Part shown: piece after piece, positions 25,001 through 32,496 of the stretch
Numbering within the stretch: position 1 is the first letter of the stretch
Layout of the letters: every line of letters begins with the position of its first letter
NCBI RefSeq assembly: GCF_006385875.1
Contig: NZ_VFSU01000011.1
Span: 248,001 to 312,000 of the forward strand
DNA length: 64,000 nucleotides
Reading direction: 5' to 3'
Source: Sandaracinobacter neustonicus
GTDB lineage: Bacteria; Pseudomonadota; Alphaproteobacteria; Sphingomonadales; Sphingomonadaceae
Program-made: the position numbers and the translations under genes
The notes under the pieces: generated by a model
Seen by the model: only the letters and a program-made list of their open reading frames with translations
Told to the model about the DNA's origin: nothing
The model's database searches: none

Positions 25001-26357
25001 ACAGGAGATCGCAGATGTTCGCCGGCAGCATCGGCCGGTAGCTCGGCTTGGGCGGCGCGATGCTGGCCATGGCCGCCGACTGCACGAGCTTGGTCGGATG
25101 CGCCTGCGCGCCGGGGATGCGGATCGACTGCAACCCGTATTCTTCGTAGATCACCTCGGTGAGACGCGTGCCCTCGGGCGGCGTCCAGTCGACGATTTCA
25201 TAGGCGAGTTCGACACCGTCCGGCTCGATGGCGAGCGATGCGGCCGGGCGAGCGACCGAGGCGCGCGCGAGATAGCCGCGTACAGTGCGCGGCGTGGTGG
25301 CCGGGGTGGCGGGCGAAGCCGGCGTCGTCGCCGTGGCAAGGCGCGAGGGGACCTGGGCCCCGATCCAGCCGAGCAAGGTCGCGACATCCGGCGCAACGCC
25401 CGCAGAGGTCGGGAAGACGGCCGGATCGTCAGCCGGGAGCTTGTCGATGACGGTCAGCCGGGTCTCGATCGTCGTGCCGTGCCGAGCGTAGACCGAGCCG
25501 TCGATCGCTGCGGTGAAGACGACGCGGCCACGCTCCTGGAGCCGCCTGAAAGCGTCGGTCCAGGCCGGGATTTCGGGCCCGAAGTTCGCGCCGGTGATGG
25601 CGACCAGTCGGCCGCCGTCGGCGAGACGCGCCAGGGCCGAGGTGACATGCCGATAGGCGGCATCAGCCATGCGGCCGGAGACATGGGCCATGGCCGAGAA
25701 CGGCGGGTTCATGATGACGACGGCGGGCGCGTGGGTCGGCGGGAGATGATCGTCGATCTGGGCCGCGTCGAAACGCGAGACGGCGATGGCCGGGAAGAGA
25801 GCGGCGAGCAGATCGGCGCGGGCGTCGGACAGCTCGTTGAGGAGAAGTTCGCCGCCGCTGATCTGGGCGAGGATTGCGAGCAGCCCGGTGCCGGCCGACG
25901 GCTCAAGCACGAGGTCGCCCGGCGCAATGGCGGCCGCGGTCACGGCGGCGAGCCCAAGCGGCGTCGGCGTCGAGAATTGCTGCAATGCCTGACTTTCCTC
26001 GGAGCGGCGCGTGTGCGTCGGCAGGAGGCCGGTGATTTTCGTGATGGCGGAAAGCCGTGCAGCCGGAGAAGCGGCTTTGCGGAAAAGCGCCTTGCCGTAT
26101 TTCTGAAGGAACAGCACGGTCGCCGCTTCGCAGGCGTCGTAGGCCGTCTTCCAGGTCCATGCGCCGGTCGTGTCCGATGCGCCGAACGCCGCTTCCATCG
26201 CGCCGCGCAGCGCTGTGGCGTCGATGCGTTCGCCGCGCTCGAGGTGGGTCAGAAGACGCAGGGCCGCGCCGAACGCGGCGACCTCTGCTGCAGGAACGGG
26301 AACGACAGGAGGGGATGCGGCGGCGTCGGCCGCCGCTGATGTCAAAGCCAGGGTCAT
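22026..26357 (-). CDS. Methyltransferase / strawberry-notch-type helicase fusion
   Basis: A 1443-residue protein with two enzymes. Residues ~120-310 form an adenine-type DNA methyltransferase: EPSAGTG at 152-158 binds S-adenosylmethionine and NPPF at 217-220 is the catalytic motif. Residues ~430-1300 form an SF2 helicase of the strawberry-notch family: GDGTGAGKGR at 504-513 (Walker A), DEAH at 613-616, and a C-terminal helicase part with FSDAGGTGRSYHA and GLGRTNRTNQ. This giant is a hallmark of these ICEs. Host-range protection by methylating incoming DNA is a common guess but unproven. A radC-like leader may precede it. Start ATG at 26357, stop overlapping the Toprim gene. Confidence 0.92.
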   Translation of the reverse strand: MTLALTSAAADAAASPPVVPVPAAEVAAFGAALRLLTHLERGERIDATALRGAMEAAFGASDTTGAWTWKTAYDACEAATVLFLQKYGKALFRKAASPAARLSAITKITGLLPTHTRRSEESQALQQFSTPTPLGLAAVTAAAIAPGDLVLEPSAGTGLLAILAQISGGELLLNELSDARADLLAALFPAIAVSRFDAAQIDDHLPPTHAPAVVIMNPPFSAMAHVSGRMADAAYRHVTSALARLADGGRLVAITGANFGPEIPAWTDAFRRLQERGRVVFTAAIDGSVYARHGTTIETRLTVIDKLPADDPAVFPTSAGVAPDVATLLGWIGAQVPSRLATATTPASPATPATTPRTVRGYLARASVARPAASLAIEPDGVELAYEIVDWTPPEGTRLTEVIYEEYGLQSIRIPGAQAHPTKLVQSAAMASIAPPKPSYRPMLPANICDLLSDAQIETVIFAGAAHSDFLAGSWTVDETFDLVKAAPPDAENAVRFRRGYMLGDGTGAGKGRQSAGIILDNWLRGRRKAVWVSKSDKLIEDAQRDWSALGMERLLVTPLSRFPQGKPITLSEGVLFTTYATLRSDDRGEKVSRVRQIVDWLGSDFDGAIIFDEAHAMQNAAGGKGERGDVAASQQGRAGLRLQHALPNARVTYVSATGATTVHNLAYAQRLGLWGGEDFPFATRAEFVEAIEDGGVAAMEVLARDLRSLGLYTARSLSYDGVEYELVEHQLTDEQRGIYDAYAGAFAVIHNNLDAAMQAANITGSDGTLNKQAKSAARSAFESAKQRFFGHLLTSMKTPTLIRSIEGDLDAGHAAVIQIVSTGEALMERRLAEIPTEEWNDVRVDITPREYVLDYLAHSFPVQLYEPFTDSEGNLSSRPVYRDGQPVESREAVARRNDLIERLASLPPVPGALDQIVQRFGTEMVAEVTGRSRRIVRKGHRLVVENRAPSANLAETSAFMDDQKRILVFSDAGGTGRSYHAELSARNQRLRVHYLLEPGWKADAAIQGLGRTNRTNQAQPPLFRPIATDVKAEKRFLSTIARRLDTLGAITRGQRQTGGQGLFRPEDNLESTYARDALRQLYLQIVRGKVEGCSLQRFEEATGLKLMDEGGIKDELPPITTFLNRLLALTIELQGILFTAFELLLESKVAGAIASGVYDTGLETLTAESFIVTERTTIYTHPATGAEARLLSIAERRRNRPTSTKTALAWLDDPHARLLINERSGRAAVQIPAPSLMLDDGEIERRVRLIRPMEQHHASLKMMVDSHWQEADRETFAAIWQREVSEVPTFTESTIHMVSGLLLPVWKRLPNESTRVYRLQTDDGERIIGRRVSPAWAANAASTGATNLGAEDAYAALIDGRTILDLAEGLQLRRVRVMGANRIELSGFTDTMRDRLRSYGLYSEIISWKLRFFVPVDATGPAILGKLLDIYPLARISEREAA

Positions 26358-26460
26358 GGGAAATGCCTCGGGGAGAGCGGAGACGGGGAAGCCCGCGCGG
26401 CGCTCTCTCTCAACCGCCCGGACTCGTCCCGTTCCGGCGACCCTCTCCCTCTCGAGGGAC
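26358..26460 (-). ncRNA. Possible fourth, divergent structured 5' leader
   Basis: The region before the helicase gene has a purine-rich loop (GAGAGAGAGC on the minus strand) between GC-rich arms, and outer GGGACG/CGTC(T)CC arms with a bulge. It resembles the three better leaders at 28192, 30713 and 32228 but does not align cleanly. Confidence 0.35.
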
Positions 26461-26477
26461 TCGCAATGGCTGACATG

Positions 26478-26511
26478 AAAAAAGCGCCCAACCGCGAAGG
26501 CTAGGCGCTTT
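26478..26511 (-). terminator. Rho-independent terminator
   Basis: On the minus strand AAAGCGCC is followed by a 15-base loop and GGCGCTTTTTT (arms at 26504-26511 and 26481-26488, T-run at 26483-26478). It lies six bases after the stop of the 26517-27161 gene, a textbook intrinsic terminator. Confidence 0.88.
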
Positions 26512-26516
26512 GGGTA

Positions 26517-27161
26517 TCAACCGAACCGGCAACCGGCCTCGGTGAAGGTGTAGTCGTTGGCGGCGATGGATTCGTCGATCGCCTCGTCCGAGGTCAGATG
26601 CTCATACTCGCGTTCGAGCTGGCGATAGAGCCATCGGGCGAGATCGCGCAACGCCTCGGTGACGGCTTCTTCCGCGCCGTCGGTCATGGGCTGCCAGGTC
26701 GGACTGTCGCGGTCGACGGAAATCGACATGCAGTATTCGTGATAGTATCGCCCGCCATGCGTGGCTTCGGCGCGGAGCTGGAAGAAATTGCGCCGCTGCA
26801 CGACCTGAAGCGCATCGGCGATCCTATGAAGGGCTTCGTCGTGCGGGGCATAATCGCGCAGCGCCTTCGGCGCGCCCTTGCGATAGCGATAATGGGCCTC
26901 GAAACAGGCGCCGTCGCCCTGACTCCAGAAGCCGCGAAACCAGATGCAAAGCTCTTGGCGGCTACCGCCGCCATGGAGCCGGATGGGCCGGGTCTTGAAG
27001 GTCAGGCCAAGGATCTCGCCGATGCGGACGAAGTCGTCAAAGACGAATTCGTGCCAATCGTGCTCGAAGCCGATCTCACGATACCATGACCGGGCTTTCT
27101 CCCTGGCGGATTCGGAGAGTTCGCCCAGCCGATAGACGGTGGTTTCGATGATCTCAGGCAT
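26517..27161 (-). CDS. Conserved ICE protein, unknown function
   Basis: A 214-residue protein, MPEIIETTVYRLGELSESAREKARSWYREIGFEHDWHEFVFDDFVRIGEILGL at the N-terminus, with aromatic-rich middle (CIWFRGFWSQGDGACFEAHYRYRKGAPK) and an acidic helical end. Similar proteins occur on many alphaproteobacterial elements and are sometimes labelled antitoxin of a stability system, for which I see no supporting motif. A strong GGAGGTGAT ribosome site fixes the start at 27161. It overlaps the preceding gene by eight bases and is followed by an intrinsic terminator, so it ends a transcription unit. Confidence 0.7.
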   Translation of the reverse strand: MPEIIETTVYRLGELSESAREKARSWYREIGFEHDWHEFVFDDFVRIGEILGLTFKTRPIRLHGGGSRQELCIWFRGFWSQGDGACFEAHYRYRKGAPKALRDYAPHDEALHRIADALQVVQRRNFFQLRAEATHGGRYYHEYCMSISVDRDSPTWQPMTDGAEEAVTEALRDLARWLYRQLEREYEHLTSDEAIDESIAANDYTFTEAGCRFG

Positions 27162-27570
27162 CGGGATCACCTCCGTCGAGCACGTCGGCGAGCCAGCCGC
27201 TGGTATAGGTCCACGCCACGGTCTCGCCCGTGGCCAGGTCGAGCACATGCGCGCCGCCGCCAAAGGCATCGACGCGCGGTCTCGAGCAGGTGTTGGCGTA
27301 TTGGAAACCCCAGCGCCCGGTCAGCCCGAACGCGGCGGCGCAGCGCTTCACGAACTGAATCAGGCGCTCGGGATCGCCGGTGACATCGTCGCGCATCCAG
27401 AGCTTGGTCCCGCCGTGTTCGGGCTGGATCGAAAGAAGAAAACCCTCGGACGGCGGCTCCTCCGACGCTCCTTCCTCGGAGAGCGTGTTGTAGAGGTCGA
27501 GTGCGCGTGCGGCGTTGTCGGGGGTGCCGACGTCGAGCAGGCAGGAGAAATGCGTGAAAAAGTCGGCCAT
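27154..27570 (-). CDS. Conserved ICE protein, unknown function
   Basis: A 138-residue protein without a family I can name: MADFFTHFSCLLDVGTPDNAARALDLYNTLSEEGASEEP, then GFLLSIQPEHGGTKLWMRDDVTGDPERLIQFVKRCAAAFGLTGRWGFQYANTCSRPRVDAFGGGAHVLDL. The pattern suggests a small alpha/beta fold. CAGGAG precedes the ATG at 27570. Its stop overlaps the next start by eight bases, so it is coupled to the 26517-27161 gene and may act with it. It follows the terminator at 27588. Confidence 0.68.
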   Translation of the reverse strand: MADFFTHFSCLLDVGTPDNAARALDLYNTLSEEGASEEPPSEGFLLSIQPEHGGTKLWMRDDVTGDPERLIQFVKRCAAAFGLTGRWGFQYANTCSRPRVDAFGGGAHVLDLATGETVAWTYTSGWLADVLDGGDPDA

Positions 27571-27587
27571 GGCAGGCTCCTGAAACG

Positions 27588-27612
27588 ACAAAGCCCGGCG
27601 CGAGGCCGGGCT
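27588..27612 (-). terminator. Rho-independent terminator
   Basis: On the minus strand AGCCCGGC-CTCGC-GCCGGGCTTTGTCGTTT: arms at 27605-27611 and 27593-27599, T-rich tail to 27581. It ends the unit of the 27634-28191 gene and its tail runs into the leader of the next gene. Confidence 0.82.
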
Positions 27613-27633
27613 GATTGAAGGAATGTGACGGGG

Positions 27634-28191
27634 TCAGGCGGCCTGCGGCAGCCGGAGAAGATCGGCGGCGGTTTCGCGCCAGAGCTGATCGACCAGACGG
27701 GCTTCAAGCCGGGAGGCCTGATAGCGAAGGTCGCGCGCTGATCTATGATCGCCGCGGCCGGAGGCGGCGAAGGCCAGGCCGCGAATCCGGCTCGATTCGG
27801 TGACGATGCGCCGGGCTTCGCGGTCACTGGCGACGGGATGCTGCCAGAGGATGACGCCGGCGCGGATGTCACCAGCGAGCACCAGGCCCAGCGCGTTATC
27901 CTGCACGACGATCAGCCGGGGCCGGAAATGCAGCGTGTCGTCCGGGCCGATGCGGATGTCGTCGCGCGCGACGCGCATGGCGGCAAGGATCATGGCCTCT
28001 TCAGGGGACGCCGCGTCCCCGAGCGGGATGGTCCGGTCGCAGCAGTCGGCGTCGGTGGCCTCGGCATAGCTGATCGTGCCGAGGCAGGAGACGCGCAGCG
28101 GGAGCTTTTGCGCGCGATGAAGTCTGGGAAGCACCTTCTCCGCGAGGATCTGACCGATCGAGACGAAGGGGGCAGCACTGGCATGGGTCAT
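27634..28191 (-). CDS. Conserved ICE protein, unknown function
   Basis: A 185-residue protein, MTHASAAPFVSIGQILAEKVLPRLHRAQKLPLRVSCLGTISYAEATDADCCDRTIPLGDAASPEEAMILAAMRVARDD at the N-terminus and a helical, Arg/Ala-rich C-terminus. I recognise no catalytic motif. Two adjacent cysteines (DCC) are the only notable residues. It is preceded by one of the covarying stem-loop leaders (28192-28250), with GGAG between that leader and the ATG, and is followed by an intrinsic terminator, so it is a single-gene unit under probable post-transcriptional control. Confidence 0.66.
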   Translation of the reverse strand: MTHASAAPFVSIGQILAEKVLPRLHRAQKLPLRVSCLGTISYAEATDADCCDRTIPLGDAASPEEAMILAAMRVARDDIRIGPDDTLHFRPRLIVVQDNALGLVLAGDIRAGVILWQHPVASDREARRIVTESSRIRGLAFAASGRGDHRSARDLRYQASRLEARLVDQLWRETAADLLRLPQAA

Positions 28192-28250
28192 CGGGAATAC
28201 TCCGCGACGGGCGGCGGAGGCCTCTCCTCCACCTGCTATTCCGTCACGGC
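28192..28250 (-). ncRNA. Structured 5' leader A (radC-like motif)
   Basis: On the minus strand outer arms GACGG/CCGTC (28245-28241 with 28210-28206) enclose an inner stem GGTGGAGG/CCTCCGCC that includes a U-G wobble, with a purine-rich AGAG loop. The stem ends two bases before the GGAG ribosome site. It aligns with the leaders at 30713 and 32228, with different inner-stem bases but preserved pairing. Confidence 0.62.
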
Positions 28251-28299
28251 CGATTGGCCCGAACTCTTACTCTCATCGCCGACGCCGAAGCCGATCCGG

Positions 28300-28521
28300 T
28301 CAGTAGCCGAAGGACCAGGAGGGCCAGGCCTGACCGTCGTCGGAGGCCGTGACCGCCTCGGCCAGATAGGTCGCGTCGCCCTCGATGAGGGAGGGATCGC
28401 GCACAGGAGTTTCGTCGATCACGGTGACGCGGGTCACAAGGCCGTCCTCGACCTCGACATGGACGGGCACGAGATACTGGAACACGAGGCGGCGCGTCGG
28501 GGACGCGTTGATAATGGGCAT
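28300..28521 (-). CDS. Small conserved ICE protein, 73 residues
   Basis: A 73-residue protein: MPIINASPTRRLVFQYLVPVHVEVEDGLVTRVTVIDETPVRDPSLIEG and then DATYLAEAVTASDDGQAWPSWSFGY. The alternating hydrophobic pattern suggests a beta-rich fold. GGAGA lies about seven bases before the ATG at 28521; the upstream in-frame extension to 28719 is unlike protein and runs through the parB gene on the same strand, so it is rejected. It lies behind the parB terminator and may rely on read-through or its own promoter. Confidence 0.68.
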   Translation of the reverse strand: MPIINASPTRRLVFQYLVPVHVEVEDGLVTRVTVIDETPVRDPSLIEGDATYLAEAVTASDDGQAWPSWSFGY

Positions 28522-28534
28522 GATGATCTCCACG

Positions 28535-28567
28535 AAAAATGCGGGGAGCGGCAAAGACCGCTCCCCG
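28535..28567 (-). terminator. Rho-independent terminator after parB
   Basis: On the minus strand CGGGGAGCGG-TCTTTG-CCGCTCCCCG, a perfect 10-bp stem (28567-28558 and 28551-28542), then CATTTTTCG. It starts nine bases after the parB stop. Confidence 0.87.
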
Positions 28568-28576
28568 TTGTCGTGT

Positions 28577-30712
28577 TCACTCGGCTGCGGCCAGGACGGT
28601 TTCCTCGTCCTCGGCATCGGCGCCCTCGTCCTCCTCGCCATCATCGGCGAGGAAGTCCGGCAGCGCCGTGTCATCGCCGCCATCCGTCTGCGCCTCGGCG
28701 CCGTTGGCCTGTTCGCCATCGAGCGAGGCGAGGCGCAGCGGCTCGGGCAACCAGCCGGTGTCGGCCAGCAGGCGCTCGGCTTCCTTGGCCATGTCGCCCT
28801 TCTTCAGGTGGTCGATGAGCTGCGCAGCCCGCTCGCCGGCGCCTTCGCGAACGGCTTCGAGGATGCGCGGCTTAGTGACACGGCCGAGATAGTTGCCCAC
28901 GGTCGGCCGCCAGCCCGCCGCCACCATGTCGAGGCCGGTTTCGCGAGCGAGCCGGTCCGCCTGCGCCATCCGCACGTCAAGGCCATGGCGGCTGACGCCC
29001 GAACCCGAATGCGGATTGGGCCGCTCGAAGAGCGCATTGACGCCGTAGCTCACGCACAAGGCCAGCAGGTCCATGCGCGTGCCGTCATCGAGATGGGTGA
29101 GCCAGTCCCAGAGGGCCTGGTCGTCGGCCGGGACATGGTCGCCCCAGCGTTCATGCCGCTCGTTCACGGCCCGGGCGGAGTCGCTCTCCTTCAGCTCGTC
29201 GGACTGAGCCGGAAAGAAGATGTGCCGGACACTGGCCTCGAGGCAGCCCGTCGGCGCGGTGTGCCGGAAGGTATCGCTGACCAGCTTGTGCAGCAACATG
29301 GTCATGGCGACCTGCGGATTTTCCGCCACGGCATTGCGCAGCGCCACCGTGCGATGGGCCGTCAGCTCGATCACGAGGCGTTCGGGCAACGGCTTGAGGC
29401 TGTCGTCCTCGTCCTCCTCGGGCTCGGCGGGCTGGCCTCCGATAGTGATGACCGCGCGCTGGACAGCGCGCGCATCGTCGCCATCGGCCTCGGTGTGGTC
29501 GTCGTCGCCTTCGGACTCGACCGGCGCCTCGTCGTCAGGGCGCACGTAGCCGCGCTCGACCAGCAGCGACCCGTCGCCGTCGAGACTGACGAAGACGCCG
29601 GCGATGCGGATCTCGGCCGGATCGTAGGTGACGGGCCGCCGTTCGAAGGCTTCCAGAGCCTGCTCGATCTCGCCCAGGCGCTGATCGATCTCGTCGGGCA
29701 GCTCGTCGGCCTCGGAATATTCCTCCTCGATCCGGTCATACTCGGCTCGCAACGCTTCACGCGTGGCGCGCTCCTCATCGGTCAGATCGACGATCGTGCC
29801 CGAAAGTTCGCGAAGGCCATGATCGTGGCCGTAGGGAAAGCTCATGGCCACATCGACCCACTTCCAGCCCTCAGCGGCGATTTCGTCGGCGCAGGTCTTG
29901 AGCTTCTCGGCGACGAGTCGATCGAGCAGAACGGGGTCCTGCAGCCAGCCGCCGTCGTCGTCCTGGAACAGGTCGCGCAGGATGCAGCCGCCTGCGGCCT
30001 GGTAGGCGTCGATACCGACGAAGACTGCGCGCTTGTCGGAGGCGCGGACCGTGGTCTCGGTCAGCATGCGGCGGATCTGATAGGGTTCCTTCGACCAGCT
30101 ATGGCTGATCGCTTCCCACACCTGCTCCTGACGCGCGTGGTCTTCTGAGATCGAGAAGGCCATGAGCTGTTCGAGGGTCATGCCGTTTTCGGCGTAGATG
30201 TCGAGAAGTGCGGGCGAGACGGTGACGAGCCGCAACCGCTGCTTCACCACCTGGACCGGGACGAAGAAGGCAGCGGCGATCGTCTCGTCGGTCATGCCCT
30301 TGTCGCGCATGGCCTGGAAGGCGCGGAACTGATCGAGCGGATGCAACGGCGCACGCTCGATATTCTCGGCCAGCGACACCTCGTCGATCAACACATCGGC
30401 CTTGGAGTCAGAGACGACGCAGGGGACCGGTGCGGTTTTGGCGAGGCGCTTCTGCTTCACGAGCAATTCGAGGGCGCGGTAGCGGCGGCCGCCGGCGGGG
30501 ACTTCGAACATGCCGGTCTCCGCACCTTCGGCGTTCACCACGGGACGGACATGGATGCTCTGGATGAGGCCGCGGCGGACGATGGACTCCGCCAGTTCGT
30601 CGATGGAGACGCCGGCTTTCACGCGCCGGACGTTGGACTGGCTCAGCACCAGCTTGTTGAAGGGGATGTCGCGTGAGGACGACAGGGTGATCTTCTGAAC
30701 GGCAGTAGCCAT
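28577..30712 (-). CDS. parB: ParB/RepB/Spo0J-family protein of the ICE, 711 residues
   Basis: A large ParB-like protein. Residues 1-120 hold the ParB nuclease/CTPase-type domain: IPFNKLVLSQSNVRRVKAGVSIDELAESIVRRGLIQSIHVRPV, then the GGRRYRAL box and a SLAENIERAPLHPLDQFRAF box. An HTH follows (DKGMTDETIAAAFFVPVQVVKQRLRL). The long remainder is rich in Asp/Glu and ends in an acidic tail. This is about twice the length of a chromosomal ParB, but normal for the version on these ICEs, where it may bind DNA broadly or regulate genes rather than partition. It has a structured leader upstream and a terminator downstream. Confidence 0.92.
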   Translation of the reverse strand: MATAVQKITLSSSRDIPFNKLVLSQSNVRRVKAGVSIDELAESIVRRGLIQSIHVRPVVNAEGAETGMFEVPAGGRRYRALELLVKQKRLAKTAPVPCVVSDSKADVLIDEVSLAENIERAPLHPLDQFRAFQAMRDKGMTDETIAAAFFVPVQVVKQRLRLVTVSPALLDIYAENGMTLEQLMAFSISEDHARQEQVWEAISHSWSKEPYQIRRMLTETTVRASDKRAVFVGIDAYQAAGGCILRDLFQDDDGGWLQDPVLLDRLVAEKLKTCADEIAAEGWKWVDVAMSFPYGHDHGLRELSGTIVDLTDEERATREALRAEYDRIEEEYSEADELPDEIDQRLGEIEQALEAFERRPVTYDPAEIRIAGVFVSLDGDGSLLVERGYVRPDDEAPVESEGDDDHTEADGDDARAVQRAVITIGGQPAEPEEDEDDSLKPLPERLVIELTAHRTVALRNAVAENPQVAMTMLLHKLVSDTFRHTAPTGCLEASVRHIFFPAQSDELKESDSARAVNERHERWGDHVPADDQALWDWLTHLDDGTRMDLLALCVSYGVNALFERPNPHSGSGVSRHGLDVRMAQADRLARETGLDMVAAGWRPTVGNYLGRVTKPRILEAVREGAGERAAQLIDHLKKGDMAKEAERLLADTGWLPEPLRLASLDGEQANGAEAQTDGGDDTALPDFLADDGEEDEGADAEDEETVLAAAE

Positions 30713-30770
30713 CGGGATGTACTCCGCGACGGGCGGCCGAAAGCCTCTCTCTCGGCCTCCAACCCGTCAC
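30713..30770 (-). ncRNA. Structured 5' leader B before parB (radC-like motif)
   Basis: On the minus strand outer arms GACGGG/CCCGTC (30768-30763 with 30733-30728) and inner arms GGCCGA/TCGGCC (30757-30752 with 30740-30735) close an 11-base loop containing GAGAGAGG. GGAG follows two bases after the outer arm, eight bases before the parB ATG. Confidence 0.66.
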
Positions 30771-30890
30771 GAAAATCCCGTTCCCCCCTCTTACTCTCTC
30801 ACCCCGAACCGCGAACGCGTCAGGAAAGCCTATCGCCGCGTGGAAGCGCAAAGCCTCAAAGCCGACTTCACGCCTCCACGTATTTGCGCA

Positions 30891-31262
30891 TCAATGCTCG
30901 CCGTGCCGTGACCGAGCGGCCTGATAGAGAATGCGCTCTGCCGCCCGGATGCTGCCGGCCTGCCGCGCGGCTTCCGCCCAAACGGAGAGCAGGAAATCCC
31001 CCGTGAAGAGGATGTCCCGTTCGATCCCCATGCCGAACGGCAGGCGGAGCGACGACATCTCCTGCAGCGAGAAGGAGCCAAGCTCAGGGTGACCGAGATC
31101 GGCCAGCCCGAAGAGCGTGTCGCCATCCTCGTCCAGTTCGGTGGCGAGCCAGACGCCTTCACCCAGCGGGTTGAAGAATTTCACGACCGGCACATGGTCG
31201 GCGTCGCGCTGCCGGCCGTTGGCAAAAAGCTGCTCACGCAGCTCGTCAGTCAGGAGGATCAT
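30891..31262 (-). CDS. DUF2958 family protein
   Basis: A 123-residue DUF2958 protein: MILLTDELREQLFANGRQRDADHVPVVKFFNPLGEGVWLATELDEDGDTLFGLADLGHPELGSFSLQEM. The family is common next to ArdC antirestriction genes on plasmids and ICEs, and its function is unknown. Its ATG overlaps the ardC stop by four bases (ATGA), so the two are translationally coupled and probably serve the same task during establishment in a new host. Confidence 0.9.
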   Translation of the reverse strand: MILLTDELREQLFANGRQRDADHVPVVKFFNPLGEGVWLATELDEDGDTLFGLADLGHPELGSFSLQEMSSLRLPFGMGIERDILFTGDFLLSVWAEAARQAGSIRAAERILYQAARSRHGEH

Positions 31263-32227
31263 GCCGCCCTCCTGTCACAATCCGGACAGCTCACCTCCGT
31301 GCGATCCTCCGCGTGTGCTTCGGGAAGGTGTGCGAGCAGCCAGTCGGCGGCCTTGCTCGCCTGACTTGCGGCCCGCACGATGGCGCGATTGTCCTCGCGC
31401 AGGACCTCGAGCCAGGAGCCGATATAGTCCGCGTGGCGGACGGTCGGGACGATGCCGAGTGAGGCGCAGCAGAAGGCGGCGTTCATCTCGGCCACCAGCT
31501 CCTCGAACGCATATTTCTTCGTGCCAAAGGAGCCGGAGAAGTCGCGGCCGAGACGGGTGGCGTTGCCGGTGGCGTGACCGAGCTCATGCAGCGCAGTGCG
31601 GTGCCAGTTGATCGGCTCGAAATAGGCCTGTGGCGGCGGCACCTGCACATAGTCGTGGGCGGGGACATAGAAGGCCCGATCGCCGCCGATGCGAAAGTCG
31701 ATCCTCGTCGCCCGGATCAGCGCTTCGACCTTGGGTTCGATCAGGCCTGGCGGCGGAGGCGGAGCCTCAATGGCGATATCGTCGGGCAGGCTCTCACACT
31801 GCGCCGCGTTGAAGACCGTGAAATGCTTCAGAAATGGAATAGCGGCCGCCTCTTCGCCGGTCTCGCGTGCGCGGCGCTTTTCGTCGTCGGGCACAAAGCG
31901 GTCAGCATAGACGATGGTCGTGCCGTGCTCGCCCTTCCGCACGTTTCCGCCGAGGGCGAGCGCCTGGCGAAAGGTCAGCCAATGCTGGGAAGGAAAGCCG
32001 TGCTGGATCACGGCGCCCCAAAGGATCAGGACGTTGATGCCGGAATACTGACGGGAGGTCGCCGCATTCCTCGGCATGGCGAGCGGCGCCTTCGCCGCAG
32101 CTGTACCCCAGGGCTGGACCCAGGGAAGCCGGCCATCCTCGAGTTCGGCGATGATCTTGTTGGTGATGTCGTCATAGAGATTGGTGCGGTCACCGGTACG
32201 ACGCGCGGCGCGATCCATTCTGGCCAT
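31259..32227 (-). CDS. ardC: ArdC-type antirestriction protein
   Basis: A 322-residue ArdC protein: an N-terminal ssDNA-binding domain (NLYDDITNKIIAELEDGRLPWVQPWG, YSGINVLILWGA, WLTFRQALALGGNVRKGEHG) and a C-terminal zinc metalloprotease-like domain with HELGHATG in YFEPINWHRTALHELGHATGN. ArdC shields incoming transferred DNA from restriction in the recipient. I place the start at the ATG at 32227, eight bases after GGAG. An ATG at 32242 would lie inside the structured leader. The leader has the same fold as those before parB and the 27634-28191 gene, hinting at shared control on entry. Confidence 0.93.
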   Translation of the reverse strand: MARMDRAARRTGDRTNLYDDITNKIIAELEDGRLPWVQPWGTAAAKAPLAMPRNAATSRQYSGINVLILWGAVIQHGFPSQHWLTFRQALALGGNVRKGEHGTTIVYADRFVPDDEKRRARETGEEAAAIPFLKHFTVFNAAQCESLPDDIAIEAPPPPPGLIEPKVEALIRATRIDFRIGGDRAFYVPAHDYVQVPPPQAYFEPINWHRTALHELGHATGNATRLGRDFSGSFGTKKYAFEELVAEMNAAFCCASLGIVPTVRHADYIGSWLEVLREDNRAIVRAASQASKAADWLLAHLPEAHAEDRTEVSCPDCDRRAA

Positions 32228-32284
32228 CGGGATAAACTCCATGACGGGCGCCGGGAGCCTCTCTCCCAGCCCTCAACCCGTCAC
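32228..32284 (-). ncRNA. Structured 5' leader C before ardC (radC-like motif)
   Basis: On the minus strand outer arms GACGGG/CCCGTC (32282-32277 with 32248-32243) and an inner stem CTGGGAG/CTCCCGG with a U-G wobble enclose AGAGG. The GGAG ribosome site follows. Inner-stem bases differ from leader B while pairing is kept, so the sequence covaries. Confidence 0.68.
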
Positions 32285-32463
32285 GGACGATCCGTCCGCA
32301 CTCTCGCTCTCGGGGCGTTGCGGGGTGTCCCCGCAGAAGGGGTCGGCCGAGACCGTGGCTCGGCCGCAGGGGAAGGCTTTCCCCGTTCAATCGATCCCTC
32401 GTGGCGACCGGAGCCACGAAGGACGGTTGGGCTGAGTTTGAAAGCTTTAAGGCCGTTGAAAAG

Positions 32464-32491
32464 TGTCAGAAACTCGCATATATTTCTGACA
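32464..32491. promoter_or_regulatory. Operator-like inverted repeat before abiEi
   Basis: TGTCAGAAA (32464-32472) and TTTCTGACA (32483-32491) form a perfect 9-bp inverted repeat around CTCGCATATA. It ends directly at the AGGAGA ribosome site of abiEi. AbiEi antitoxins are known to bind inverted repeats at their own promoter, so autorepression is likely. The intervening CATATA may be part of a -10 box. Confidence 0.72.
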
Positions 32492-32496
32492 GGAGA

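Noticed and set aside
24957-26339. 460-codon + strand frame opposite the methyltransferase domain
   Set aside because: The minus strand carries EPSAGTG and NPPF in order; the + frame is Gly/Arg/Asp-rich noise.
28385-30148. 587-codon + strand frame opposite parB
   Set aside because: ParB motifs on the minus strand are clear, and the + strand product resembles no family.
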